Position numbers and translations under genes: made by a program
Virus record (IMG/VR): IMGVR_UViG_3300043570_000998
Coordinates: 25,843 to 89,842 of that record
Direction: 5' to 3' (one strand)
DNA length: 64,000 bases
Source: a virus
Part shown: in pieces, positions 39,194 through 46,343 of the stretch
Layout of the letters: every line of letters starts with the position of its first letter
Position numbering within the stretch: the stretch's first letter is position 1
The notes under the pieces: generated by a model
Database searches by the model: none
Seen by the model: only the letters and a program-made list of their open reading frames with translations
Told to the model about the DNA's origin: nothing

Positions 39194-40146
39194 TTAATTT
39201 CTAGTTCCTTTAAAATTGTTGCCCATCTGTGTTTATATGTATGTTCACCCTTTGCACGTTCGTGTCCAGCAAGCCTAATAGCTTCTCGTTTTTCGTCGTG
39301 TTCAAGGTAGTAGTCAATTTTTTCTTTTAGGTCTCTAATGTTTCCGTGTTCGTAGAACACAATCTCTTCTTTGTCTTTAAAGAAATCGTTAAGCCCCACA
39401 ATATTTGGATAGATTGTAAACCCACCACGACCAGTAGATTCAAACAGTCTATCCGAAGAGTAATATGGATAGTTAAAATTAATGTTTAGCGTGTCACCAA
39501 TTGCAATCTTGCTACGAGCATAAATTCTATTTAACGCATCTCCACGAACTGTTCCTGTATCTCCGTCTCCACCAACGTGAAGAAATCTTTTGCCATAAAG
39601 CTCTCTCAAAGCATTTATGAGTTTTGGGCGGTAGGGATATTCAGGGTGATACCCTCTGCTACCAACAAAGATAACATCATAATCAAACGTACCATCATAG
39701 TCTGGATGAACATAACACTCAGGACCGAAGACTCCAGCAGGAAGAAAGTGACCCTTAACCTTAGTATTCTCGTTAAACCAATCAGCCATTAACTTATCAG
39801 TGGCAAAGAAGTGACCGATGTTTTTATAGAAAGGATCATTCTCAAGATCGTGCTGACGCTTAAGACCAAACCATAAGTCTAAGTGATATGTCATAGTTGG
39901 CACATTAGAATCTTTAAGCTCCTGAAGAATATCTATTCTTTCTTGACCAGGAGTGTTCCATCCGTGAGTATGAACCCAAACAAATAAGTCTGAAGTTACT
40001 GCTTCACGAAGCACTTTGCCCATTGTTGTACCACGTCCCTCTTGGAACTTTACAACTGTATGACCCAATGCCTCTAATGATTTTGCGTGATGATTCTCAC
40101 TGCTAAAATCTACCTGAAAGTTTCCCAGGAACGTAATCTTTGCCAA
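39190..40146 (-). CDS. CgeB-like glycosyltransferase
   Basis: 318 residues, TTG start with AGAGG upstream. FVGSRGYHPEYPYRPKLINAL and RLFESTGRGGFTIYPNI..DLKEKIDYYLEHDEKREAIRLAG fit the CgeB / Glyco_trans_1_2 family. First gene of the minus-strand cassette, divergent from the structured-RNA locus. Confidence 0.85.
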   Translation of the reverse strand: MAKITFLGNFQVDFSSENHHAKSLEALGHTVVKFQEGRGTTMGKVLREAVTSDLFVWVHTHGWNTPGQERIDILQELKDSNVPTMTYHLDLWFGLKRQHDLENDPFYKNIGHFFATDKLMADWFNENTKVKGHFLPAGVFGPECYVHPDYDGTFDYDVIFVGSRGYHPEYPYRPKLINALRELYGKRFLHVGGDGDTGTVRGDALNRIYARSKIAIGDTLNINFNYPYYSSDRLFESTGRGGFTIYPNIVGLNDFFKDKEEIVFYEHGNIRDLKEKIDYYLEHDEKREAIRLAGHERAKGEHTYKHRWATILKELEIK

Positions 40147-40189
40147 AATAACCTCTTCTGTTCTCTATTAATTTTATCATATTAGGGAG

Positions 40190-40195
40190 TATAAT
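40190..40195 (+). promoter_or_regulatory. -10 element for the structured RNA
   Basis: TATAAT, 7 bases before the 5' strand of the RNA's closing stem. Confidence 0.6.
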
Positions 40196-40201
40196 TGTAT
40201 T

Positions 40202-40300
40202 GTCTCCACATAGGCATCGCTCTTAGGATGGACTAGTTACCCTGAAAATATAAAGACCGAGCCAAGGCAGGTTGAATCCTATGTGGGGACTTTTTATTTT
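40202..40300 (+). ncRNA. Candidate small structured RNA ending in its own terminator
   Basis: Bases 40202-40214 pair with 40278-40290 in a 13-bp stem (one G-U), followed by a T-run TTTTTATTTT. Between them is a 63-base loop that can form CATC/GATG and CCTG/CAGG stems. The first base lies about 7 after a TATAAT. It looks like a free ~95-nt RNA or a leader whose closing stem is a terminator. I do not recognise a known family. Confidence 0.6.
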
Positions 40301-40306
40301 GTGTGA

Positions 40307-40312
40307 TATAAT
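40307..40312 (+). promoter_or_regulatory. -10 element, leaderless start
   Basis: TATAAT-N6-ATG directly after the structured RNA's T-run, so the next gene seems to have its own leaderless transcript. Confidence 0.6.
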
Positions 40313-40318
40313 TGCGGT

Positions 40319-41431
40319 ATGCCATATAGCGTTGGAGAAAAAGGGTCTTACGCAGCCGTTAAAGACGACGGAACAGTAATGGGTTGCCACAAGACAGCTG
40401 AAGAAGCTGCTAATCAAATTTATGCTATCAATGTCAGTGAGGGCAACATCGATCCAAAGTCTGGACATTCTGGAATGGACGATGAAGAAAACGAACGTAT
40501 GGGTCGCCGTCGTAATGAAATGAAAAAAGATGGTCACATTAAAGAAGGTGACTACGTAATGGGAATGACCACAGAAGGTGTGGTCCACGGACGTGTTGAG
40601 CACATAATGTGGGAAGGTGGAACTCTTGGAGAGCCAGGCACAGACTATGCCATAGAATCAATGCCACCAGAAAACCCAGCAATGTCAGTTAGAGTTTTTG
40701 AAGAAGAGGACGAGGGTATGTGGCAAGAAACAGCATACAGTATTGGTATGATGTACCAGGATGCTACAGTCCTTGATGAATTGCAAGGACATTCTATGAG
40801 CGAAGAAGACGAAGAGATAGATATGATGTTCAAGGCAGAAACATTTAGCCCAACAGGTGGTATGAAAGCTGCTGCACGTCGTGCTCTTAAATGGAAAGAA
40901 GACGGTAAGGCTACAGGTGCAGGTACTCCAGTTGGTTGGGGCAGAGCATCAGATATCGTAGCAGGAAGAGCTATGTCTCTCAGTGTAGTTAGACGTATGT
41001 TCTCATTCTTCTCACGCCACGAGGTAGACAAGAAGGGCAAAGACTTTAACAACACTGCTAATCCTAGCAATGGTCGCATTATGTGGGACGCTTGGGGTGG
41101 AGATGCAGGATTCTCCTGGTCACGTGGCATCGTTGAGCGTATGAGAGACAAGGCATTGTTTGCTGATTTTGGCAAGGACTACACAAAGTCTACTAGAATG
41201 GTTGTTAAGGCAATTGGTGTAGGCTCTATGGTTAGCTGGAATTCTTCTGGCGGTAGAGCAAGCGGAAAGATTACCAGAATCATTCGTAATGGATCTTATA
41301 ATGTTCCAGGTACAGATGTAACAATCAATGGTACTCCAGATAACCCTGCTGCAGTCATTCGTCTATACCGTGATGGCAAGCCCACAGATACAATTGTTTC
41401 ACACAGAATGAACACTTTACGTTCAGCCTAG
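40319..41431 (+). CDS. Multidomain protein with DUF2945-like C-terminus
   Basis: 370 residues, probably leaderless. Three parts: an N-terminal PYSVGEKGSYAAVKDDGTVMGCHKTAEEA module; a middle LKWKEDGKATGAGTPVGWGRA..MFSFFSRHE..NGRIMWDAWGGDAGFSW domain, often fused to phage prohead or protease proteins; and SMVSWNSSGGRASGKITRII..YRDGKPTDTIVSHRMNTLR, the DUF2945/HVA1-like beta barrel. A duplicate of the barrel may be present near residues 75-125. Function unknown. Confidence 0.75.
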   Translation: MPYSVGEKGSYAAVKDDGTVMGCHKTAEEAANQIYAINVSEGNIDPKSGHSGMDDEENERMGRRRNEMKKDGHIKEGDYVMGMTTEGVVHGRVEHIMWEGGTLGEPGTDYAIESMPPENPAMSVRVFEEEDEGMWQETAYSIGMMYQDATVLDELQGHSMSEEDEEIDMMFKAETFSPTGGMKAAARRALKWKEDGKATGAGTPVGWGRASDIVAGRAMSLSVVRRMFSFFSRHEVDKKGKDFNNTANPSNGRIMWDAWGGDAGFSWSRGIVERMRDKALFADFGKDYTKSTRMVVKAIGVGSMVSWNSSGGRASGKITRIIRNGSYNVPGTDVTINGTPDNPAAVIRLYRDGKPTDTIVSHRMNTLRSA

Positions 41432-41433
41432 AC

Positions 41434-41462
41434 TTGACAACTGTTCTCATTTGCTGTAGAAT
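41434..41462 (+). promoter_or_regulatory. Promoter TTGACA-17-TAGAAT
   Basis: TTGACA (41434-41439) and TAGAAT (41457-41462), spacer 17, just after the previous stop. Drives the groES-thyX group. Confidence 0.88.
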
Positions 41463-41493
41463 ATAACTACAACACTAACGCATTAGGAGAGAA

Positions 41494-41700
41494 ATGCACG
41501 AGGAACACGCACACGAGGGCGAAACCCTTTTAGACACAATCATTGAGATCACGTTCGGTATTGAACATATGGCAGCAGAGTTTTTTTGGAATGCTGTCTT
41601 TTTGCTTGTTGGCTTTGCGGTATCAAAAGCAATCGCACTTCGCAAGATTCACAAGTACATTGACGAGAAGCACGGCGTAACACACGAGGAAGGTTATTAA
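41494..41700 (+). CDS. Small single-pass membrane protein
   Basis: 68 residues, AGGAG upstream. His/Glu-rich start, membrane segment AAEFFWNAVFLLVGFAVSKA, basic linker then acidic end. Coupled to groES by TAATG. Confidence 0.65.
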   Translation: MHEEHAHEGETLLDTIIEITFGIEHMAAEFFWNAVFLLVGFAVSKAIALRKIHKYIDEKHGVTHEEGY

Positions 41701-41993
41701 TGATTCAACCAATAGAAGACAAGGTAGTTATTAAAACTATCGAAGATGCTCAGGTAACAAAGTCTGGCATTATCATTACAGGAGACAAAGAAAAGCCTCA
41801 AGAGGCTATCGTCGTTGCTGTAGGAACAGGTGTCACAACTAAGAATGGCGTACACGTCCCCATCCCACTTGAGGTAGGACAGAAGGTAATCTTTGCAAAG
41901 TACAGCGGTACAGAGGTTCGACACGATGATACAGACTATGTAATCATTTCATACAACGACATTATTGCAGTAATTGAAGGTGAAGAAGATTAA
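41700..41993 (+). CDS. groES: GroES-like co-chaperonin
   Basis: 97 residues. IQPIEDKVVIKTIEDAQVTKSGIIIT is the GroES beta-barrel with its mobile loop, then VVAVGTG and GQKVIFAKYSGTEV. No GroEL is in the window, so it likely caps host GroEL to fold a phage protein, as T4 gp31 does. Confidence 0.92.
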   Translation: MIQPIEDKVVIKTIEDAQVTKSGIIITGDKEKPQEAIVVAVGTGVTTKNGVHVPIPLEVGQKVIFAKYSGTEVRHDDTDYVIISYNDIIAVIEGEED

Positions 41994-42678
41994 GATAAGC
42001 GTACTTGATAAAGGCTATGTCCGTCTTGTTGATCAACTAGGTAATGATACATCAGTTGTAAATGCTGCTCGCGTATCATACGATAAAGAGTCTAAGGGCT
42101 TTGACGAGAAAGACGGAAAGCTACTCCACTTCCTCATTCGTGAGGGACATACAAGCCCATTTCGTCACGCTGCTCTAACCTTTGAGGTATACGCACCACT
42201 ATTTGTAGCACGTCAATGGTGGAAGTATGCAGTAGCATCTACACATATTGACGATCAGAATGGATGGAACGAGTCCTCACGTCGTTATATTACTGAGGAT
42301 GAAGAGTTTTATATTCCAGAGCCAGATCAATGGCGTAGCAAAGCTGAGAATAGTAAGCAAGGTAGTGGAGATCCAGTAGATGTAAGCATTGGCACAGACT
42401 ATACAGAAAGTCTCAAAGGTATGATTAGGGTTGGACAGTTTGCTTATCAAACTGCTATAAAGAATGGAATTGCTCCAGAACAGGCACGTCTATTCCTACC
42501 TGCATATGGAATGTATGTACGTTGGCGTTGGACTGTATCTCTTCAGGGTGCTATGACATTTCTTGAACAACGTCTAGGTCACGATGCACAGGTAGAGATC
42601 CAGGAGTATGCTAAGGCAGTTCAAAGTTTAACTAGACAAGCATTCCCTGCAACATTTATGGCGATGGATGGGGTATAA
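41974..42678 (+). CDS. thyX: Flavin-dependent thymidylate synthase, divergent ThyX motif
   Basis: 234 residues from TTG 41974; GTG 41980 is an alternative. Core: HTSPFRHAALTFEVYAPLFVARQWWKYAVAS..NGWNESSRRY. The usual RHR-x7-S signature is replaced by WKYAVAS with the Ser-Arg-Arg-Tyr end retained. The C-terminal part (RLFLPAYGMYVRWRWTVSL) is normal. It would make dTMP from dUMP. Confidence 0.88.
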   Translation: MKVKKIKISVLDKGYVRLVDQLGNDTSVVNAARVSYDKESKGFDEKDGKLLHFLIREGHTSPFRHAALTFEVYAPLFVARQWWKYAVASTHIDDQNGWNESSRRYITEDEEFYIPEPDQWRSKAENSKQGSGDPVDVSIGTDYTESLKGMIRVGQFAYQTAIKNGIAPEQARLFLPAYGMYVRWRWTVSLQGAMTFLEQRLGHDAQVEIQEYAKAVQSLTRQAFPATFMAMDGV

Positions 42679-42679
42679 T
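42674..42679 (+). promoter_or_regulatory. -10 element, leaderless start
   Basis: TATAAT-N6-ATG (42686), overlapping the thyX stop. Confidence 0.6.
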
Positions 42680-42685
42680 ACTATT

Positions 42686-43366
42686 ATGGAACAGGAAAAT
42701 GCAAGTAGTTATCCACGTGCATATTTTGGAGAAACTATTCCTATACAAGAAAATACAGAGATGGTTATTATTGGTGAGACACCAGTAGCACCATCAAAAG
42801 GAGAAAACAAAGTGGTAACAGTAAAACGTAAACGAGTTAGCCCACAGCTATCTGCACAAAAGAAAGCTGAACGAGCAAAGAATGCATTGTATGCAAAACA
42901 GGAAGCCAGACGTGCTCCAAAAGTACAGGTTGACCAAGGGATAGTTCTTTGGACCTGGATTATTGGTATTGTAATTGCATTTGGTACATCAGCGGTAGTA
43001 TCTTTTAATGGAATTACTGCAGTTGCAACCTATGTAGGACTAGCAGCACCCTGGATGGCTACACTATTCTTCTTCTTTGTTGAGTTGATGTATGTGCTAT
43101 TCCTTATGGCGTACCTAGTTCTTCGATCTCGCATTGATGAAAATGGAAATCCTGAAAGATCAAGCGGAGCATTCTGGGGAATGTTTATGTTTGGTGCTAT
43201 TGCAGTTGCTGCTAATGGATTTCATACCCTGGACTTCTGGCAGTATGAGTGGACTAACCCACAAATGTGGGCAGGTATTATTCTAAGTATTGCTGCTCCT
43301 ATCGCTATTATTAGTGCCTCAAAGATGGCTTCTAGAGTAGTGTTTGCCAAGTCTATACAGCTCTAG
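42686..43366 (+). CDS. Multi-pass membrane protein
   Basis: 226 residues from the ATG at 42686, probably leaderless; an in-frame upstream start at 42668 lies in thyX. A basic cytoplasmic N-terminus (about 30-75) is followed by four membrane segments. FVELMYVLFLMAYLVL and MFGAIAVAANGFHTL are two of them. No family recognised. Confidence 0.7.
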   Translation: MEQENASSYPRAYFGETIPIQENTEMVIIGETPVAPSKGENKVVTVKRKRVSPQLSAQKKAERAKNALYAKQEARRAPKVQVDQGIVLWTWIIGIVIAFGTSAVVSFNGITAVATYVGLAAPWMATLFFFFVELMYVLFLMAYLVLRSRIDENGNPERSSGAFWGMFMFGAIAVAANGFHTLDFWQYEWTNPQMWAGIILSIAAPIAIISASKMASRVVFAKSIQL

Positions 43367-43373
43367 GTTAACT

Positions 43374-43447
43374 GGGGCAGTAGCATAACAGGTAAATGCA
43401 ATACTCTTATAAGGTATCGATAGCGAGTTCAAATCTCGTCTGCCCTA
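43374..43447 (+). tRNA. tRNA-Ile(TAT)
   Basis: Acceptor GGGGCAG/CTGCCCT, anticodon stem ATACT/GGTAT, loop CTTATAA. A U-A-U anticodon reads AUA directly, bypassing the lysidine-modified CAU tRNA usual in bacteria. Confidence 0.9.
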
Positions 43448-43448
43448 C

Positions 43449-43520
43449 GCCCTTGTAGCTCAGAGGAAGAGCAGCAAGTTTCTACCTTGCGTGTCGCTGG
43501 TTCGATTCCAGTCAGGGGTT
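43449..43520 (+). tRNA. tRNA-Arg(TCT)
   Basis: Acceptor GCCCTTG/CAGGGGT, anticodon stem GCAAG/CTTGC, loop TTTCTAC. Reads AGA. Its 3' end overlaps the convergent gene's stop by 9 bases. Confidence 0.92.
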
Positions 43521-44204
43521 CTCGTATTGCGAAGGATCTGGAAACATATCCTTTAAGATAAAATCAAGTATAAAGTCAAAGTTTGAGTCGTGACTAGATA
43601 TGTAGTTTAGGTCTTCTTTAATGAGGTCGTGGAACTTACCCTTTAATTCTGTATTACTATATACTTTTACATCGTAAGTCTTTGTGCCACCTACATTATA
43701 AACATTTCCATATGTTGATCTATGCAGTGTTTTATAGTTTAGTACTTCAAGAAGCTTTGCTTTGTTCATAGGCATAGGAACGTGCAGTTCATAATCTAAC
43801 TGATTCTTAATTCCCATTCTATTTAAATAATTTTGTGTTTTGCTAAACAGTCTTTGATATCCATAATTAGTCTGTCCTAAGTCTGAATAGTTTGCAAGCA
43901 CTTCTGCTATTGTTCCAGAATAAAAGTACTCAACCTTGTCTAGTTTCTTTACTGTAAAGAAGTCATCATTCATTAAAACAAAGTCATCGCTTATCTCTTC
44001 TGTCCTACAGATAACCTCTAGCTGTTTCCAGACGTTGGGATGTCCCAGACCAGTTTGCTGAACATAAATGTAATCCCCTGTGTACCAGTCTGGCTTTCCG
44101 CCAACCACCCAGATACGACCCTCTGGTAAATTTTTCACGGTAGACCTAATTGAGTATCTTAACTCTTCATTGTCTCCAGGACGACAAACATAAACGTAAT
44201 CCAT
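43512..44204 (-). CDS. Stealth-like capsular polysaccharide phosphotransferase
   Basis: 230 residues. VYVCRPGDNEELRYSIRSTVKNLPEGRIWVVG resembles the Stealth CR1/CR2 start, and FVLMNDDFFTVKKLD carries its conserved acidic run. These enzymes transfer sugar phosphates. It is a second sugar-modification locus 3.4 kb from the four-gene cassette. Convergent with the tRNAs. Confidence 0.75.
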   Translation of the reverse strand: MDYVYVCRPGDNEELRYSIRSTVKNLPEGRIWVVGGKPDWYTGDYIYVQQTGLGHPNVWKQLEVICRTEEISDDFVLMNDDFFTVKKLDKVEYFYSGTIAEVLANYSDLGQTNYGYQRLFSKTQNYLNRMGIKNQLDYELHVPMPMNKAKLLEVLNYKTLHRSTYGNVYNVGGTKTYDVKVYSNTELKGKFHDLIKEDLNYISSHDSNFDFILDFILKDMFPDPSQYENP

Positions 44205-44225
44205 TGTTAATCCAATCTTTATTCT

Positions 44226-44248
44226 ATTATATCATTAACTGGTATAAT
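44226..44248. promoter_or_regulatory. Divergent -10 elements
   Basis: Minus TATAAT at 44226-44231 faces the Stealth-like gene; plus TATAAT at 44243-44248 gives TATAAT-N7-ATG for the HNH gene at 44256. Confidence 0.6.
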
Positions 44249-44255
44249 GGTTGTA

Positions 44256-44504
44256 ATGAGCGTGTCAGAGCATCTGGCGGTCCTTAGAGCCTATAAAGAG
44301 GACAAGGGTTGCACGGACTGCGGTTATAAATACCCTCATTTTATTCTTGAGTTTGACCACAAGCCAGGGTATCGTAAACTTGATAATGTCTATAGAGTAC
44401 TAAAAAAGTACGGAATAGATATGGCTTGGAAAGAGATAAGAAAATGTGACGTTGTTTGTTCTAACTGTCATAAGATAAGAACAAACGATAGAGAAGAGTC
44501 CTAG
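44256..44504 (+). CDS. HNH endonuclease-like protein
   Basis: 82 residues from the leaderless-type ATG at 44256 (44247 overlaps the -10). CTDCG, FDHKPG, and CDVVCSNCHKIRT form the H-N-H metal site with zinc cysteines. Possible homing or DNA-nicking enzyme. Confidence 0.85.
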   Translation: MSVSEHLAVLRAYKEDKGCTDCGYKYPHFILEFDHKPGYRKLDNVYRVLKKYGIDMAWKEIRKCDVVCSNCHKIRTNDREES

Positions 44505-44516
44505 GCTGCTATGGTG

Positions 44517-44522
44517 TATACT
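44517..44522 (+). promoter_or_regulatory. -10 element, leaderless start
   Basis: TATACT-N6-ATG (44529). Confidence 0.55.
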
Positions 44523-44528
44523 GAAGGT

Positions 44529-44651
44529 ATGAACTTTGAATATCCAATACACGCAGATCGCACCTATCGCATTGATGTAGATGGCGAACAGCATTACATC
44601 ACAGGCGAAAATCTTATTGCTATAGTACTTGACAAACTCAACCAAGAATGA
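44529..44651 (+). CDS. Small hypothetical protein
   Basis: 40 residues, probably leaderless. Reads as a short beta-alpha peptide (TYRIDVDGEQHYITGEN). The end overlaps the promoter of the next gene. Confidence 0.55.
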   Translation: MNFEYPIHADRTYRIDVDGEQHYITGENLIAIVLDKLNQE

Positions 44652-44657
44652 GATAAT
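44629..44657 (+). promoter_or_regulatory. Promoter TTGACA-17-GATAAT, leaderless
   Basis: Consensus -35, 17-base spacer, GATAAT, then N6 and the ATG at 44664. Confidence 0.75.
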
Positions 44658-44663
44658 AGGGGT

Positions 44664-44906
44664 ATGAGAAAAATATTCATACCAACACCTAGTAACCTTA
44701 AACGTAGAGATGAGTTAATGATGAAGCGTGGTGCTCAAAGAATGAAGAGTCGTCTAGTAGATCTTGTAGAGGGTCGAATGGAGAACGGCATCTTTGAGGC
44801 ACAGGCTGCTTATGACCAAGGGCATCCAGATACTGGAGCCTATCTAAGTGGTGCTGTCGCTGCCTGTACTGCAATTATAGGTTCTATTCGAAAGGGAGAG
44901 TTCTAA
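44664..44906 (+). CDS. Small basic hypothetical protein
   Basis: 80 residues, leaderless. Basic N-terminus (SNLKRRDELMMKRGAQRMKSR), then GHPDTGAYLSGAVAACTAIIGS. No family recognised. Coupled to the next gene. Confidence 0.65.
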   Translation: MRKIFIPTPSNLKRRDELMMKRGAQRMKSRLVDLVEGRMENGIFEAQAAYDQGHPDTGAYLSGAVAACTAIIGSIRKGEF

Positions 44907-45112
44907 TGACTAACTATGTAAACCTTGACATTAAAGATATGAATGAAACCGAAAGAGAGATTGTGAACGCAGTTATTCACGAGGGAGAAATGAGACAGAA
45001 CGAAAAAATCATTGCCTTGCTTGAGCGTAAGGTCACAGAAGCTTATGGAAACAACAATCTTGAATTGATTGAGTTCCTTGAAGAACTTATCGTAGAAATT
45101 GAGAACATTTAA
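44906..45112 (+). CDS. Small acidic hypothetical protein
   Basis: 68 residues, TAATG coupling. Glu-rich helices; could be a regulatory decoy. No family recognised. Confidence 0.6.
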   Translation: MTNYVNLDIKDMNETEREIVNAVIHEGEMRQNEKIIALLERKVTEAYGNNNLELIEFLEELIVEIENI

Positions 45113-45216
45113 TGGCTAAGACAATTGTACATTTTGGTTCTCCAAATGGAACTACCTATGGAGAGACAAAGAAAATCATTATCATAAAGGAATCAAAGAG
45201 TGAATACTCAGGTTGA
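45112..45216 (+). CDS. Tiny hypothetical protein
   Basis: 34 residues, ATG in a TAATG overlap. Basic Ile-rich C-terminus. Supported by the start-stop coupling only. Confidence 0.4.
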   Translation: MAKTIVHFGSPNGTTYGETKKIIIIKESKSEYSG

Positions 45217-45445
45217 GATGCGAGTAGGAGGAAATATTATTACGGTCCTCCACATAGCTCGCATTCAAGGAAACCCAGATAAGCATTCTATCAATAAATA
45301 TGTTGGTGGGTTCCGTCGTCCAGGTGAACAGCCAGATTGGTATGCTGACGATATGGTAGAGTTTGAGCACCGTTATGGTGATGGTATCGAAGAGCTTGTC
45401 CGTAAAGGATTAAACGCAATAAAAGAATCGGAGGAGTTGCAATGA
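45200..45445 (+). CDS. Small hypothetical protein
   Basis: 81 residues, GTG start. ITVLHIARIQGNPDKHSINKYVGG then an acidic helix. Overlaps both neighbours. No family recognised. Confidence 0.6.
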   Translation: MNTQVEMRVGGNIITVLHIARIQGNPDKHSINKYVGGFRRPGEQPDWYADDMVEFEHRYGDGIEELVRKGLNAIKESEELQ

Positions 45446-45567
45446 TTAAGCTTATGCACTATGAAACAAAAGAGGTAGTAGAGGTAGACCCAGTTGGCAT
45501 TGCTAATGGTTGGATGCTATGTATGGGCGGATACACATACAATATGAGATATTGGAGTCAGGTCTAG
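45442..45567 (+). CDS. Small hypothetical protein
   Basis: 41 residues, GGAGG upstream, 4-base overlap with the previous gene and TAGTG overlap with the next. Beta-hairpin-like, Met/Tyr-rich end. Confidence 0.55.
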   Translation: MIKLMHYETKEVVEVDPVGIANGWMLCMGGYTYNMRYWSQV

Positions 45568-45746
45568 TGGATCGTAAAGCACGTAGAGACAATAAGAAAG
45601 TTCTTGAAACGGTCAAGCGTAAAGCCAAACAGGATATGGCAGAGTGGATTCTTGAAATTGATCGTATGCCAAGCGAACAAGAGATGCTTGCATTTCAGGC
45701 AGGGTACATTTCAGGAATGAATAGAGGAGCTAATAATGAAAGATAA
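45567..45746 (+). CDS. Small basic hypothetical protein
   Basis: 59 residues from the GTG overlapping the previous stop; a longer frame from 45510 is less likely. Basic first helix (DRKARRDNKKVLETVKRKAK) then EMLAFQAGYISGM. Confidence 0.6.
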   Translation: MDRKARRDNKKVLETVKRKAKQDMAEWILEIDRMPSEQEMLAFQAGYISGMNRGANNER

Positions 45747-46053
45747 AGTAGAGATGAAATATGTCTCCGACGATTCTGGGTACTGGGAACTTACAGTTAG
45801 CAATAAGTTTATTGGAGAACAGGTAGTAAGACTTGATGCCAGCAATGCTATGTTAATTGCTATGGCTATTGGTACTGTACGAGATTTGGGTAGACAAGAA
45901 GGTTACGAGAAAGCTCACAAGAAATATAAAGCTATCCACAAACTTTCTAATTTTACTACTCCCCTTACAACAGAAACAAACCGTCCTTGGGATGATGCAG
46001 ATACTCCAATGCGTTGGAATCCTGAGTGGAAGTTAAATGATCCAAACAAGTAA
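45736..46053 (+). CDS. Small hypothetical protein
   Basis: 105 residues, AGGAG upstream. Beta-like N-terminal half (YWELTVSNKFIGEQVVRL), helix MLIAMAIGTVRDLGRQEGYEKA, Pro/Trp tail. No family recognised. Confidence 0.65.
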   Translation: MKDKVEMKYVSDDSGYWELTVSNKFIGEQVVRLDASNAMLIAMAIGTVRDLGRQEGYEKAHKKYKAIHKLSNFTTPLTTETNRPWDDADTPMRWNPEWKLNDPNK

Positions 46054-46156
46054 TCATTTAGTTTGTATTTGTGGAACGACGTGTACAAATATGCTACATC
46101 CAGAACAGATACAGGATTTTTGGGATGCACACGAGGAGTGCTATGAACAACGATAA
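46037..46156 (+). CDS. Tiny Cys-containing protein
   Basis: 39 residues, overlapping both flanking genes. CICGTTC and HEEC could bind zinc. No clear ribosome site, so only moderately supported. Confidence 0.35.
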   Translation: MIQTSNHLVCICGTTCTNMLHPEQIQDFWDAHEECYEQR

Positions 46157-46322
46157 ACTTGAAGAGATGTACAACAGGATTGTCCAGTCTTCTATGCAAG
46201 AAGGACGACTAATGGAACAAATTAAAATACTTAAGATAGTTTCTGCACTACATCAGCAGGGTAGAATAAGTGACGAAGTTATGCAAGTATTCTTTATGGA
46301 GCTATCACTTGACATAGATTGA
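46143..46322 (+). CDS. Small helical hypothetical protein
   Basis: 59 residues from the ATG at 46143, GAGGAG upstream. Fully helical (KLEEMYNRIVQSSMQEGRL..LHQQGRISDEVM). Confidence 0.6.
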   Translation: MNNDKLEEMYNRIVQSSMQEGRLMEQIKILKIVSALHQQGRISDEVMQVFFMELSLDID

Positions 46323-46337
46323 CCCAACCTGTATAAT
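46309..46337 (+). promoter_or_regulatory. Promoter TTGACA-17-TATAAT, leaderless
   Basis: Perfect hexamers and spacer; TATAAT-N6-ATG leads straight into the HNH gene. Confidence 0.85.
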
Positions 46338-46343
46338 AGAGGT

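Noticed and set aside
40202-40300. Reading the structured RNA as a glnA, preQ1, c-di-GMP or 6S family member
   Set aside because: None of the conserved core words I know for these families are present; the only firm facts are the closing stem and T-run.
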